Shown in pieces: positions 1-12,125 of a DNA stretch of 64,000 bases (position 1 is the stretch's first letter; each line of letters opens with the position of its first letter). The stretch is taken from NCBI GenBank assembly GCA_963920665.1, contig OY987267.1, forward strand, positions 22,196,001-22,260,000, given 5' to 3'. This DNA comes from Straminergon stramineum. Its lineage: Eukaryota; Streptophyta; Bryopsida; Hypnales; Calliergonaceae. The notes under the pieces are model-generated. The model searched no databases and was not told the origin of the DNA. It saw nothing but the letters and a program-made list of their open reading frames with translations. Both the position numbers and the translations under genes were made by a program.

Positions 1-1357
1 ACACGCTATGAAGTACAGATATGTGTTGGAAACAAGGCCGATCGATTACCTTCACATTTTGGGCACATAGAATACCGAAGGCGATTGATGAAACGTGGAG
101 AATCGTCTAGTGATCCTCATCCTGAATTCATGGACTTCGGCATTGACCGAGCAGAGGGGAGTGGCCTTCTGGCTGAAGAGGAAGATGACGACCCAGAGCT
201 TAGACGGCGTGCATGCATAGAATGGTGCACCGAGCAGGGGATTGAGTATATTGAGGCCTGTGCAGTCAATGAGGCATTCGATAAATGTAAGTTCACAACA
301 TTATTTTCTCGAAGAATAGGAGGCAATAGGAGAATATTACGAATTTCATGTTCTTAACTGTTGAGCAAGAATTAATTATCCTCATCCAACGGAACTGAAT
401 CAGTAAGACAACTTATTCAGCTCTTTTCTGATTCAGGCATGTCTGTTGATGGGGACTTGCAAGGAGTGCCGCGAATTCTGGATGCACTATCTGCACACAT
501 GTGGCCTGGTTTGGTCATGAAGTCCACAGAGCAGCAGACAAATGTGGATCAACCAGATTCAAAAGAGAATGACGAAGGTACAAACAAGGGTTTGCATGCT
601 CTGTGTGAATTTTGCATTCTTGATGGCTTTAAGTTTGAAATGAGTTTTTTACATATATATTTCGTATATTCTATGATTCACTTTGCAACCAAATAATCTC
701 TTGAAGTCGCAAGACATGCTCTTCTCTGGGTGGTTGGCTGAATTTTTCTTTATTTTCATAATGAATTGCGCAGATAAAGAGTTTTCTAGCGATGAGGAGG
801 AAGACTTCCTAATCGAGTATGAGGTCTTGTCGGATGCATCGACAGAACCGTGGGATGGAAATGAGGACATGTGGAGTTTCAGAGGTGCTGAGGCTCCGCC
901 CCTGGATGTGGTTCCCTCCGATGTGGAATACAAGACGGATACCACCGTAGAATTTACAGAAACAGATGTACTTGGTGATCACATAGATATTAAGTTTGCA
1001 GCTGCTTCCTCATCATCAACCACATTCTTTCCTGTTACGTCCACTGCTCAAGATAGTGGAGATCAGATTGTTGTTGTGGAACATTCTGAAGGAGCGGAGC
1101 ATCTAGAGACTTCTACTACTACCTCTGCTGATGGTCTTGAGACAGCTGATATCGGTGGTTTTGAGAAGATTCAGAAGTCAGTATCGAAGAACAAGGATCA
1201 TGGTGCTGAGGATCTGGAGAAGATGATGCACGAGATGGCTAGTATGCGAGAGAACATGCGTAACATGCCTGATATACAAAGGAGAGAGATGGCTGCTCAG
1301 CTTGCTATGCGCATGGCTAGCATGTTCTTAGACGACGATGACGACGACGACGAGTGA
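1..1357 (+). CDS. AAGAB/p34-like alpha- and gamma-adaptin-binding protein, 3' part
   Basis: Partial gene entering from the left edge, with exons 1-286, 437-577 and 774-1357 (336 codons plus TGA). Phases fit at both junctions (t|gc gives Cys, g|at gives Asp) and both introns are GT-AG. Visible features are GNKAD, resembling the NKxD motif of a small-GTPase-like fold; a conserved block RRACIEWCTEQGIEYIEACA; SVDGDLQGVPRILDALSAHMWPG; YEVLSDASTEPWD; and a C-terminal helix with MPDIQRREMAAQLAMRMA, ending in an Asp/Glu run. This order matches plant homologues of AAGAB (p34). In animals AAGAB is a cytosolic chaperone for assembly of AP-1 and AP-2 clathrin adaptors; the plant role is inferred. The N-terminal half of the GTPase-like domain lies outside the window. 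The family is recognised from memory, without a search. Confidence 0.85.
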
Positions 1358-3530
1358 TGCAGGCAACTTAATTAGCTGTGCATCTCGACGTCCCCTTGGC
1401 TCTTGTGTGCCTAGCCGTATTTCCTTGGCTAGATCGTCTTTTGATAATTAGTTGTGGTGCCTGCTTTTACGTTTTGAAATATAGAACGGGTTAAGGTCCA
1501 GCTTGTAGAAAAACATCTGTAATATATTGTATCGTAGAATTGATGAAATGTTTCATGGTTCACGCTTCAACGGTTCTGCGAATGGGAACTTGGGAAGGAG
1601 TGCAGACTTCAATTTGATCTGGTGGTTAAGTTTTGTGCTGTGATATTCGATGGTCTTTCATTCTTATCGTGAAGGTGGTTATGGTTAGAAATGCGTGTTA
1701 CTTATCTTGATTAGTTTGGAGCCAGAGGATCACCACATTGTTTCCTATGAGCTGGTGACTGGTGTATCTGCCCTCAATTTTTATGTTGTCCAGGATTGAG
1801 GATTTTTCTTGGCATTAAGTTTCCTTAGAGATCAAGATGACCTGGATGGAATCTCACGACAGACATTGCAATATTCCATTTGAGATGCATTGACATCCCT
1901 TTATTTTTTGACAGGAGCTGGTTATTTGGACGAGGAGCGGAATGTTTCTGAGATCAATGAACTTGCGGTGGGGCTCGAAATGTCCTAGAGAACGAACTGT
2001 ACCCTGAATAAGCAATCTGATTTCTGTAGTTAGTCACGTATCTCTATATCTCTGACTGAAATTTCCAAATTTCATCATATCTCTACGTAGCCTGTGCTGT
2101 TTTCTTAGTTTCACAGCTTTCATGCCTGTCCGACCACCATTTCCTCCCAAGTGGGCTATTTTCTGTACCAGTCTGCCAGGGTGGAAGTGTACAGAAATTC
2201 CTCAAGGCTGAGTACCGTTCTTGTTGAATGCACCTACTCTATGATGTTCAGTGACCTACTACACACCATCTTCCTGCAGACCTGGTGCGTGACGGTAAAA
2301 TGATTATGAAGAAAGAGATGATCGCTAGTTGCAGCTACATTGCACTCCTTCCTCCTGTGTACGAAATGGGATCTGTTTTAGAGATTGGGTGAAGAAATTC
2401 AAGAGTCGTCTTAAACGGAATTTGGAGAGTTCTATTCCTTACAACAGCTCACATGTAACACACCTCGGGAATTGCCTTAGTCTGGATCCAACCAGAGGAG
2501 CGCTCTAGGTCGCGTATACGGAAGGACTTGCCAATCTGGCTACCGATTGAGCCAACCAACCGAAGTACGACCTAATACAGTTGTTGAAACGTAAAGGAAG
2601 AGTTCACCTGTGTGAACTGAATTAAATATCATAGCAATTTTCTGCTCTTGATATGGTATGTCCAAGAGCCAAGGTCTTAATTAATTTGGGACATAAGTTA
2701 GTGGCGACATGAATTAGTCAGTTCACTTATCATGATCAGGAGTGAAGCTGACTAGATCTCCTTGGACTCTGACCTGCAGGGTTGTTTTTTGGCGAAATTT
2801 CGCCAGATCTGTCAGAATCTGACCACTGTGAATCTGGCCCTCCAAAATCTGGCCTGTGCAGTGAAGCCAGCACAGGGGACACTAGTCCAAAAAAAAAAGC
2901 CCTGCTGACCTGTTTGTGTAGCTAATGAGAATTGAGAAACGGACCCTCGCACACCCAGTTCCTCGCATTTTCCGTCGCTATGAACTGGGAGTTGGACTGC
3001 ATGAGCGTGGAGATAGTTACGCCCTTCTTCTCGTGACTGGAAGTTGAAACATTCCAGACCTGACTATCCTTTCTTGGAACCAGTCTAGACTTAGTAGAAC
3101 GTCAGGTTACTTAATCTCCTAACTTTAAAGTTTGAACTTCTGCTAATTAGTGGCAGTTGCTTGATTGGGGCAGGCATACTACTTTGACCTGCATGGATGA
3201 TCTTGTACACCTCTCGCTTCGAAGTAGCTTCGCCTTACGCTGTACTGTACAGTTGGCCTGAGACCCATGGTGGTCCTGAGCTGTAAGTTTGCTGTGTCAT
3301 GCACAGAAAAAGTTCATGGACACCGTCCTCTACAGGTGTGCAGGACAGAGAGAAGGTGGATATATAACCATTCACCTGAGGTTGCAATGTCACTCCTGTC
3401 CCTTAAGCAAGACCGTTTGCTTGAAGACCGCTCCAAACGGGCTGGGTCTCTGTTGCGAAGTGTTTAAACCTCGACACATTGGATTTCTTTCACAAGAGTT
3501 CACAAGTTTTTGTGACTCCTGTTTGGAATT
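1358..3530. other. intergenic: 3' UTR of the AAGAB-like gene and upstream region of XTH
   Basis: No convincing coding exon was found. The first 150-200 bases after the TGA are probably 3' UTR. Two overlapping short ORFs at 3267-3576 lie just before the XTH start; they match nothing known and are more likely 5' UTR or promoter. Short palindromes occur, for example GGCGAAATTTCGCC at 2791-2804, without a clear role. Confidence 0.6.
3361..3367 (+). promoter_or_regulatory. possible TATA box of XTH
   Basis: TATATAA lies about 165 bases upstream of the XTH start codon, a plausible spacing for a short 5' UTR. It is a single short motif in an AT-containing region, so this is a weak call. Confidence 0.3.
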
Positions 3531-4669
3531 ATGGCAACCACTGGGAAGTCTGAAGGCTTTCAGGGTTGGTGGCTAACCTTGTGTATGGCGTTCATGATTA
3601 GCAACATGGAGAGATTGGTGCTTGGTCAAGATGCAGGCTCCAACAACAACCGTCCCACAACGTTCCTGGAGAATTACTCAAGTGCATCAGACAGTCAGCA
3701 TTTTCAGGTTCTGAACAATGGGCAACGGGTGGAACTGATCTTGGACGAATACTCAGCTGCTGGATTCGGTTCCAAGCACAAGTATCTGTTCGGGAAGATT
3801 GGGATGCGGATGAAGTTGGTGCCGGGGAACTCAGCGGGCACGGTAACTGCTTACTACATGTCCTCCCAAACTGAACTCCATGACGAGATGGATTTCGAGT
3901 TTTTAGGCAATGTGTCAGGCCAGCCTTACATCCTCCAGACGAATATCTTCGCAGGTACACCGTTAACTTTTCTTTTTCCTTTTTCCTTTTTTCACTAGGC
4001 CGGTTCCAAGAGTTTGGTTGAGGCTACCAATTTGGCATTTTTGAGTAGCTACAATACAAGTTCTGGCGGTTTCTCATTGAAATCTGGCTATATAATCACA
4101 TTTTCCTCTAGGCTTGTAGCCAGACCAAACATTTGTCAAAATGTTACCTAAAAATGAATGACTGAGCAGGTGGGAAGGGTGAACGTGAGCAAAGGATATA
4201 CCTCTGGTTCGACCCCACAGCTGATTTTCACGAGTATTCGGTGTTGTGGAACAAGAGGCAAATTGTGTTTTACGTGGACGACACGCCGATCCGTGTGTTC
4301 AAGAATAACAAGCAGGCTCTGGGGACGGACTACCCGAACTCTCAGCCAGTGGGAATCTACAGCACCATTTGGAATGGCGAGAATTGGGCTACCAACGATG
4401 GGTGGGTAAAGCTCAACTGGACTCATGCGCCTTTTATTGCCACCTATGAGAAGTTCAGCGTGGATGCCTGCCTTGTCTCGAATGGAAACAATGGCCCTTG
4501 CATTGCAGCCCAGAACAACTGGTGGGAGCAATCGGAGTATCAGGCTCTGGGTGCTAATGACCTCGACCGCCTAAATTGGGTTCGCAAAAACTATCTTGTG
4601 TACAATTACTGCACTGATAAGGGACGCAACCCAACGCCCCCGGCTGAGTGCGCCTTGAATGTCCTGTGA
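3531..4669 (+). CDS. XTH: xyloglucan endotransglucosylase/hydrolase (GH16), secreted
   Basis: Two exons, 3531-3954 and 4170-4669, give 307 aa, the usual XTH length. The splice joins g|gt to give Gly (NIFA-GGKGER). Residues about 12-32 form a hydrophobic signal peptide, consistent with secretion to the cell wall. The catalytic motif [10 protein letters not shown] is at residues 117-126, with Glu119 as nucleophile and Glu123 as acid/base by family knowledge, and it is followed by the conserved N-glycosylation sequon NVS at 127-129. Exon 2 has [41 protein letters not shown] and the XET_C domain with its cysteines ([30 protein letters not shown]). The enzyme cuts and religates xyloglucan in the primary wall during growth. 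The ATG at 3531 is the only one in frame that keeps the signal peptide. All key residues are present and the gene looks intact. Confidence 0.95.
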
Positions 4670-5362
4670 AGGTTCACTGGTAGAGGTTCAACTTTGCACA
4701 TTAGTAGTACTTCCTGTACGTTTTGATGAGAATTTTTTGAGTACCAAACACGCAGTTTGATGAGAGCCAACCTTCTGTTTGCATATTGCAATTGTTGTTA
4801 ATCAGTTTTTATGGAAGGGTAGAGCTGAGTAAAATGAAAAAATCATTATGGTATCGCAGAGATACCGAAGAGCATACTAGATTGATATAACTACTAAAAT
4901 GTGTCGTGAAATCGGCAGTTTAGTAAATAGATTCCGGCAAATGATTGATTGTTCGTTTACATATGATGCTGCAATTTTGTTGAATGGATTCACTATGGCC
5001 AGTACGGGAAGTCGTGTTCTCTTGAAACGAGAGCTTCTTCTGCTACTCTTGTTGCTTATTATTGTCTGGCTTATGTTTCTCTATGCCTTTTCATTTTCAC
5101 AAATGTGTGTTGCAGTGAACATTTACCTCCTATTGCTGAGATTGAGTTATATCTCGATACACAAATTCATTTATTTAGTGTGTGTTTGAAAGGTGCAAGA
5201 CTAATTTGGATGAATGATAGATGGATATTGATGGAATTTGGATGAAAGTAACATCCTTGAAGTACAAATTCTCAAAGATGAATATAATTAAAATATTTGA
5301 AGAATATTCTTTCATATGATTATTGAAGCCCCTATTTTACTAATAAAATTTTCAAATTTTTT
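4670..5362. other. intergenic: XTH 3' UTR and AT-rich DNA left of the giant element
   Basis: AT-rich sequence. The only open frame, 4899-5189 (+), encodes a Leu/Ile-rich string with no recognisable family and is most likely chance. This is the left flank of the insertion described below. Confidence 0.6.
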
Positions 5363-5370
5363 GCTGCCAA
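5363..5370. repeat. left 8-bp target site duplication of the giant hAT element
   Basis: GCTGCCAA directly before the CAGGG terminus. It matches GTTGCCAA at 26611-26618 in 7 of 8 positions. An 8-bp duplication is diagnostic of hAT transposition. Confidence 0.8.
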
Positions 5371-5389
5371 CAGGGTTGTTCTGTCGAAC
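5371..5389 (+). repeat. left terminal inverted repeat of the giant hAT element
   Basis: CAGGGTTGTTCTGTCGAAC. It pairs with the right end at 26592-26610 with mismatches at positions 3, 12, 14 and 17 only. TGTCG repeats follow at 5381-5455. Confidence 0.75.
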
Positions 5390-6575
5390 GTGTTTTGGGG
5401 TTTGGGTGTCGAGTTGTTCGTCTGATGTCGCATGTCGTATAAGACGAGTGTCGCATATACAAGACAAATTTGACGAGCGCAAAATTAGGGTTTAGGATTT
5501 TCGGGTAGGGCAGCCAAAATTTTTATCTTACGTGGCGGGTTGTCAACAATGACGTGGAAAGCTTTGACCAAGTCACCATAGGTGACTGCGGGTGGGGCGC
5601 GTGCGGGTAAGGTGGGGCAACCGCGGGTCCCAAAATGAGGGCGACTTTGGCTCCAACCCAGGGCGACTGAGGGTGTAAAGGCGACCGCGGGTGTAAGGAA
5701 AAGGGCGATCTTGGCTTTATCCCATATGCAAGGAATTTCTTTTGTTCCGTGGATGATAAGAACTTCTAATATACGACATAAATACAATTGTCCATCTTTG
5801 AAAATTGGGTCCCAATTCCCAAAAGAGAGATCTTACTGAGTCCTCATACCGGAAATGAGTATTTTTGTGAGGAGAAAGGCAAGTACATCACATCACGGAG
5901 TTCCACTGGAGATGATTTTCATACTCACTAGTCCATCCGTTAAAGGTTAAGAACAACCTCGTGTGCCGTTGCAATTGCAAACATGGATATAACAACCATT
6001 TCAATCTTGCTCACGATTTAGGATCCTTCAGTTTCCATGTGCTATTGCATTCTCCTAAGCCTTAAATTAAGTATTTCACATTCTGTGGTCATTCACTCAT
6101 TCATAGGAGCCTCCGAGTTCTACATGTTTTTATTACATATGGTTGGGAATTTCTAATTCAAATTTTCTACTCCTATTGAAGTGTAGAAGCCAATATCGCA
6201 ATTGGATATAATAATTACACCAAAAATAGATACAAAAACAAGAAAAAAGTAAGGATAATTAGTATTACTGTATTTATAAGTTGTACACACTAATAGAGTA
6301 GTGACCCAATCTTATAAATGAACTTCTACTTCAATTGTACTTCCATGAACTTTGTTAAGATCTCCACGTCTATACCTGTAGAAGTCCACACTAAAGACAT
6401 TGAACAAAACTTTGTAATTCTAACACTATCATGCTTTCATACTAAAGTAGATACTACACAAAACTCATCTATAGGCTATTTGCCTATGAACTTAAGCTAG
6501 AAAACTTCAACACACCAAAATTATGCAAAAGCATTACATTACCACTTCACTACCTCTAAATCTATATTTATAAAG
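5390..6575. other. left subterminal region of the giant element
   Basis: TGTCG-rich stretch to about 5480, then a small GC-rich array (listed separately), then AT-rich sequence up to the end of the transposase frame. A short ORF at 6318-6500 (+) has no recognisable family and is left out. Confidence 0.5.
5578..5705 (-). repeat. GC-rich oriented array, left terminal copy
   Basis: A few degenerate copies of the unit GCGACTGCGGGT, at 5583, 5622 and 5680 among others. Read from inside the element towards the left terminus the unit is ACCCGCAGTCGC, so it faces outward. Confidence 0.65.
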
Positions 6576-9500
6576 TTATGGTGAAAATGTGTAATCACTA
6601 GGCACCTCATTAGTGTTAGGGTCAGAATCATCATCCGACTCCTCCCCCCTATCATTATCATCACAGTTATCATTCTCGTCGTCCTCCCTTCGTACTCGTT
6701 CATTTTGCACTTCATGTTCTACCTCTAAATTCACGTTCCGCACTTCAGTATCCACGACGCCATCGCCGCTAGTTTGCACCAATCGTTTAGTCAACCTCAA
6801 TGCATCTCTTGTTCCATCAAGGTTGGATGCAGGATGTTGTCCGCCTCTACTGGATTGCCCGATGTTTCGATTGGAATTGGCTTCACCCATGATGAATCTT
6901 TGGAAAACATGGTTCTGTCGTTTGGGATTTCTTTGTAGCCTCTCCTACGTCTTCCTCAATCGCTTTTTCTGTCCTCTTGTACCTTCACGCACGAGCAAGG
7001 ATGATTCTCCAGGGCTAGAAATAGAGGAGGGTTGAGTGGGTTGCGAAGCTGAAGCATGGCCTTCATTATCAATTGTCCTAAGAGGACTATTATGCAAGGG
7101 CGGCCTAGTCACACGAGTTGGTATAGACCTAGTCGCCCTAGCATTGTTTGCGTTTCCTCCTCCACTTAAGGGCACCGTACGATTCCGGTTCATAATAGCT
7201 TGCAAGGGCAAGTCTGAATCATATTCCACATTTTTTGTTCTTAAGGGGCTCCGTAATGGAGAAAGTGGAACGCTTGTATGCACAACATCTTCGACATGTG
7301 TTGGCGGTGTTGCCTCCTCTTGCCTTTCATTTACCTCAGCAACTCGAGCGGCACTTCGTAGGTTCATTACCCTTGTAGAACCCTGATCTACAACATTTGG
7401 AGATCTTGTTTCCTCAACTCTTATGGGCATTGGACTATGTATGCCTTCATTGGGGTTGTTGGGACTACTTGCCCGAGTTGGTCATGAATTTATTGGAGGA
7501 GGTACATTCCTATCCCTAGTAGAGAAGTAGGGTTGCAAGGGCCTTCGCGGTGCACGTTGAATCTCCTCCTCCTCAGAGTAGTACGTATTATTCTCAACTG
7601 TAAATGTATTTCCATAGTTGTGTCTCCGTGGAGGACTCTTTTCTCTACGACTCAGTCCTGTCCAAATATTTCCATGTAGACGCTCTTCTGCCAACCTAAT
7701 GTTCTCATTAGCTCGAGCCCTTCTGACTGGGTCGCCATCCCTTGATGATCCTGTACCTAATGGCTCCTCATTCATTTCCGAGGTATTTCCATCCACAAGG
7801 TACTTTTCGTAGAACATTGCAGGATTGCGTCCACGTTTCTCACGTTCAAGTTTACTGTTGGTGTAGATATACACCAATGCTTCCGCCTTGGATGTGGTTA
7901 GGCGATTTTGCACTTTATTGTGCACAAACGAATACATGCTCCAATTCCTTTCACATGATGATGCTGAGCACGTCAAAGATAGAACTTTCATTGCAATTTT
8001 GGGGAGAACATTAGCACCCACAAGATTCCACCATTGATGAGGCATTAGTTTACATTGTGTAATATCAGGAGCCTCTTCTAAGGGGTCAAAAGGACCTGTC
8101 TTCTCTTCGAACTGCATGAGCTCCTGCAATGCCTCCATGTATGATAATCCCAATGACTTGCTCATTTTTCGAAGCACCCGATTTAAGGCTCTTTTGGCCA
8201 CACCGTCGTTACGAAGGGTTTCTACTTCAATCAATAAAGGATTTAAGAGTGCCCCTGCATAGTGTAGGTCTGTGAGCATCAATTTCCAACGAGCCTCGAA
8301 TTGCGTCTCAAACCTCGTTGCAGTTTCATCATTCAGAAAAAAAGGTTTGTTTCTCAAGCTCCACACATGCTCTTGAAGAGTCTTCATAACCAACCAAGGC
8401 TTAGGCATTGTCGGGGCTTTCCCATCAAACACTCGGAGAGCAATAATGACGGGCTCCACCATGTGCAAAAAATTCTCGCACTCCACCTAAAAAGATTCCG
8501 CATGAATGTCATTCCGCGCTATACGGGCTCACGCACTCAATATATCTCCATTTTGGCGACGTTCCAAACTAGCCTCAAATTGCACATATGTCTCATCCAT
8601 TATCACTTGCATCAATGCTGACTTGCACTCCACCACACGTGATATCATGAGGAAGTTCACTGCAAAGCGTGTTTTAGAAGGCATTCGCAATGCCTTGTCC
8701 GGGGAGTACTTTCGGAAGAGAGCCAATGTGGAATGGTACCTCTTGATGTACTTTACTATCTGCATACAACGTCGTACTATTCTCGTCACCTTGACATCCT
8801 TTGCCCAGTCTTCCAAAAGCAAGTCCAAAATGTGTGCTGCGCATCCTTGGGTATACATGTGAGGATATTTCTCTTGTAACGCCTTCAAAGTCCTCGTCAT
8901 GACAGCGGCATTGTCCGTACATAGTTGGACAATGTTTTTGGGGCCAACCTCTTCTATGTATTGCGCCATCATATTGGTTGTGTACGCAATGTCCTTTTTC
9001 TCCCCCGTGGTGTCCACCGATCCAAGAAACACATCCCCCACAGGACACACGAGCATTAAATTTAGTAATGGACGGCTATTAGTATCAAACCAACCATCCG
9101 AACAGATAGTCGCTCCATAAACTTCGATAGAGTGCTTTGTCCGCTCAGTGACCATTTTAGAAACACTTTCTTTCTTTGGCTCTATCATTCTTGTACGCAA
9201 AGCATTGTATGAGGGCGGTTGGTATCGTAGTCCTGATGCCGCTGTCTCTTTCACTGCTTTTACAAAGGCAGGATGGCGCGCAACATTGAACGCGATGCTA
9301 GCCTCATAAAAAAAGGAAGCCCACATGGTATCTAACTTTGCTCTCGTGCTACTTTGTAATGCCTCATCTATGCTAGTTTGCCTAGAAATGGAAGGGTTAT
9401 TCCTCCTTCTCAAAATTGTTTGAGGAGTGGAATCTACTGAATCGGTAATAGGGAGCATTGGTTCATTCGTAGCACTAGGCTCCTTTGACCTCTCCCTATC

Positions 9501-9854
9501 CCCCTCCAACATAGGCTCAACCATAGTCTCATCTACAACATCAAATTCTGGAACCTCCTCATGCATTTCTTCAAAGCTCATTTCCTTCGGAACAACCCCA
9601 CCACAAGTCCTAAACTTTTGCAATACTGCCCATGGGATTTTCTTACATTGCTCCGATGCAGTCCTGCCGCCAAATTCAAAGTGACAAAATGCCCGCTTTT
9701 GTACAAATACGGAGGTCCACCCATAGAAAACACATGTTCGTGTGTTTCCCGCAAATTGATGGTCAATGTCTACAACCAACCAAGGGTCCCACTCCTTCGT
9801 GGCTCTCCTTGTATCGTTAATGGTAGTCTTCCTCCCCTCACCCCGACTAGCCAT
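6576..9854 (-). pseudogene. hAT transposase, four in-frame stops, long C-terminal tail
   Basis: One continuous frame from ATG 9854 to TAA 6576-6578 (1092 codons) broken only by TGA 8529-8531 (codon 442), TAG 8487-8489 (456), TGA 7482-7484 (791) and TAG 6945-6947 (970). There is no frameshift. Domains in order are a degenerate BED zinc finger at about 20-85 (second Cys of CxxC replaced: CVFY), the RNase H-like core with CSDGW (Asp253), CTDNA (Asp314) and CAAHILDLLLED (C338-H341), and the C-terminal dimerisation segment with SSCERNWS (Glu635) and FVHNKVQNRL. These are the hAT catalytic D-D-E residues and all are present. About 420 codons of low-complexity, Ser/Pro/Arg and then Asp/Glu-rich sequence follow, unusually long for hAT. 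All four stops are one transition away from common sense codons, consistent with methylcytosine decay. The protein is unlikely to be active. Confidence 0.9.
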
Positions 9855-10064
9855 ATTGTTCCTCGCCTATGAGTTCTTCAGACAATATTATCATATGAAT
9901 CAAAGCCTTGATTTAGAAAAAAGAATGGCAAAGCCACTTGCTTTGAACGGTCTTTTAAACCACACAAACCAAGTCGTTGCCCTTCAAAGATCCAAACATC
10001 CGCAAGAAGCCTCTTTCGAAGATTCAAGGCAAGAGTTCATCCCTGAAGCAAGGTGAAAACCACA

Positions 10065-11197
10065 ATCCGTGTCGCGCCCCTTAGTGACACTTACTACCTT
10101 AAGCTCACTTTCCAAACACTTAGCACCTTAGTGCCACTAAGGTTCACGCTCTCCTAACACTGCACATGCCACGCACCCACAATGTTAGGTTCCAACTCAA
10201 GTCACGGGGTTCCCCACTCCTCCGTGACTCCCAATCCTTTCCTTCCAATACTTAATTCCCACAAGACACCGGACATGTCATTTGATGATATGGGGCGGAA
10301 CTTCCATTGATGTCCAAGCACTCGGTGAGGCACTACTCCCACCGGTGCTAACCGCCCTTGAATGGGACCCAACTCCCTACTAGGCCCAACCCAACTCATT
10401 TCGGGACTCACTAATCGGGACTCACCAAACGGGACTCACACCATGGCCTAGTGTGGAGTGGGACACCACCCAACCGGTATCAAGGAGTGCACAAGCACTC
10501 CATGGTAACACACAAGTGGTGGTGAGGCTCCAACACTAACCTCACCACTCGGGGCCACTTAGGCTCACCATGGCACCATCCGGGAGTGAGGAGGGAGACC
10601 ACCCCTCCTCTTAGTACTCTCTGCGGAATTCGGCAGCCCCCCCCCATACTAGAGGTCACCGAGAACCCCCAAGATGCACCCCATCTTGGAAGACCACCCA
10701 TTTCTCCCGATTCGCATTACTTTGGGACTCCCGAACTTCCACCCGGCATAACTTTGCGGTCCGGGATCCAAATCGCACATGCGACCCCATTTTCGACATC
10801 TACGCGACGCATAGATGCCGATGGACTACTCACTTGCTCCATTCGGACAAGTACTCACAAAGATATTTCCCTCTAAAGATTCGGGACACTCCCGGCGTGG
10901 CCAGGGCACTCCCGGCGCGTCCGGGACACCCCCAACTTTGAACGCCCATAACTTTTGACTCACAAGTCCAAATCACGCGTTCTTTGGACGGCTGGAAGCA
11001 TCTTCTCAAGACCTTTCCAAGCATGTATCACATGCCCCCAAATTCGTCTGGATCAGAGCGCTACCTCGCTCTGATCGCTCGGGACTCCTAGTCCCCCTCA
11101 CCTCATCTCTTGCAAGGCTTGGGGAGTCACCCCCAATGTCCCCCTTGCTCACCAAGGTGGCACAGGCACACCTTGTGATGAGGGTCGTGACAGTCCG
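10065..11197. mobile_element. solo LTR (10070-11192) with 5-bp target duplication
   Basis: It begins TGTCGCGCCCC at 10070 and ends GGGTCGTGACA at 11192. The two ends are imperfect inverted repeats with canonical TG...CA. Flanks are ATCCG (10065-10069) and GTCCG (11193-11197), 4 of 5 identical. No coding domain or second LTR is present, so this is a 1123-bp solo LTR. It contains a 9-bp stem (ATCAGAGCG/CGCTCTGAT) near 11055-11080. It inserted about 215 bp upstream of the transposase ATG and therefore postdates the giant element, separating the transposase from its GC-rich array. Confidence 0.65.
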
Positions 11198-11296
11198 GGC
11201 CTTCAGCTTTATACTACCGTCCTGCTAGCACCACAAGTCGCCCCCTGAGAGCTAGAATGGATGCAGGAAACGAACGACATCGTAACAGGCACACTC

Positions 11297-11640
11297 GCCC
11301 CGTAGGTGACTGCGGGTTGACGGTTTGCACTAGGAGCGCGCATGCAGATCAAAGGGCGACTGCGGGTCCAAGGGGGGCGACTTCAGGTCGAAAAAGAGGC
11401 GACTGCGGGTAAGGGGGGCGAGTGCGGGTGGAGGGGGGGGTGACTACGGATAGAAAGAGGCGACTGCGGGTCCAGGAGGGGCGACTGCGGGTCCAGGGGA
11501 GGCGACTGCAGGTAGAAGGGGGCGATTACGGGTAGAAGGGGGCGATTGCGAGTAGAAGGGGGCGATTGCGAGTAGAAGGGGGCGATTGCGGGTCTCAAGA
11601 GGCGACTTCGGGTACTTGAAGGGCAACCGCGCTTACGCTT
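11297..11640 (-). repeat. GC-rich oriented array upstream of the transposase
   Basis: Tandem degenerate copies of about 20-25 bases, each containing GGCGACTGCGGGT or GGCGATTGCGGGT. In the direction of the transposase gene the unit reads ACCCGCAGTCGCC. Removing the solo LTR would place the array about 315 bp from the transposase start. Confidence 0.8.
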
Positions 11641-11689
11641 TAGGACCCAAGGCCATTTTTGTTATCCCGTTAGCGTTCCATCGCTGAGT

Positions 11690-12125
11690 TTCTAGATGAA
11701 AGTCATCCTAGTTTAGATAGAGATTTTATTAAACCCTAAACGCTATCCAAAGGTTTCACATGGTATTTATAGATACTTCAAAAAAAGATTTTCGGAGGTA
11801 TGGTCATAGACTTAAAGAATGCAATTTTTTTTTAAACAACCACATGAAGGGAAACTCATTTCAAATCCATTCCAACAAACTTAATAAAAAATAAATAGAA
11901 TTAGCTTGTACTCAAATGTGGAAAAAATTAAGAACTTTCTCTTTCAAATTAAAAAGAAAAATGGGGGACAACATTGGTTGATCAAACCATATAAATAGAA
12001 TCCACAACTCAAATGTATAACTTCCATTTCTCTATCAATTCCAAAAGTATTCTTTTGAGTACCTTTTTATGATGTTTTTTCCCAAATTATAAATCTCAAG
12101 AAGAGTCCATACATTCACGAGGTGA
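11690..12125 (+). repeat. dispersed repeat, copy 1 (copy 2 at 51536-52030)
   Basis: Shares ordered blocks with 51536-52030 in direct orientation: GATGAAAGTCATCCTA, then TCATAGA.TTAA.AA, then TCATTTCAAATCCATT, then an AT-rich stretch, then CTCAAATGTATAACTTCCAT against CTCATATTGTACAACTTTTAT. This is a family of low-copy AT-rich interspersed repeat present both inside and outside the giant element. No coding capacity is visible. Confidence 0.6.

Noticed and set aside
3267..3576. Two overlapping ORFs before XTH
   Set aside because: No family match, in different frames, and located where the XTH 5' UTR and promoter are expected.
6576..6890. Reading 6576-6890 and 6945-7430 as separate small genes
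   Set aside because: Both are in the transposase frame and separated only by single stop codons, so they are its tail.
8487..8531. Possible intron with GT at 8532 and TTTTAG at 8487 explaining two transposase stops
   Set aside because: Only about 46 bases, too short for a plant intron, and removal would shift the frame while the frame on both sides is already the same.
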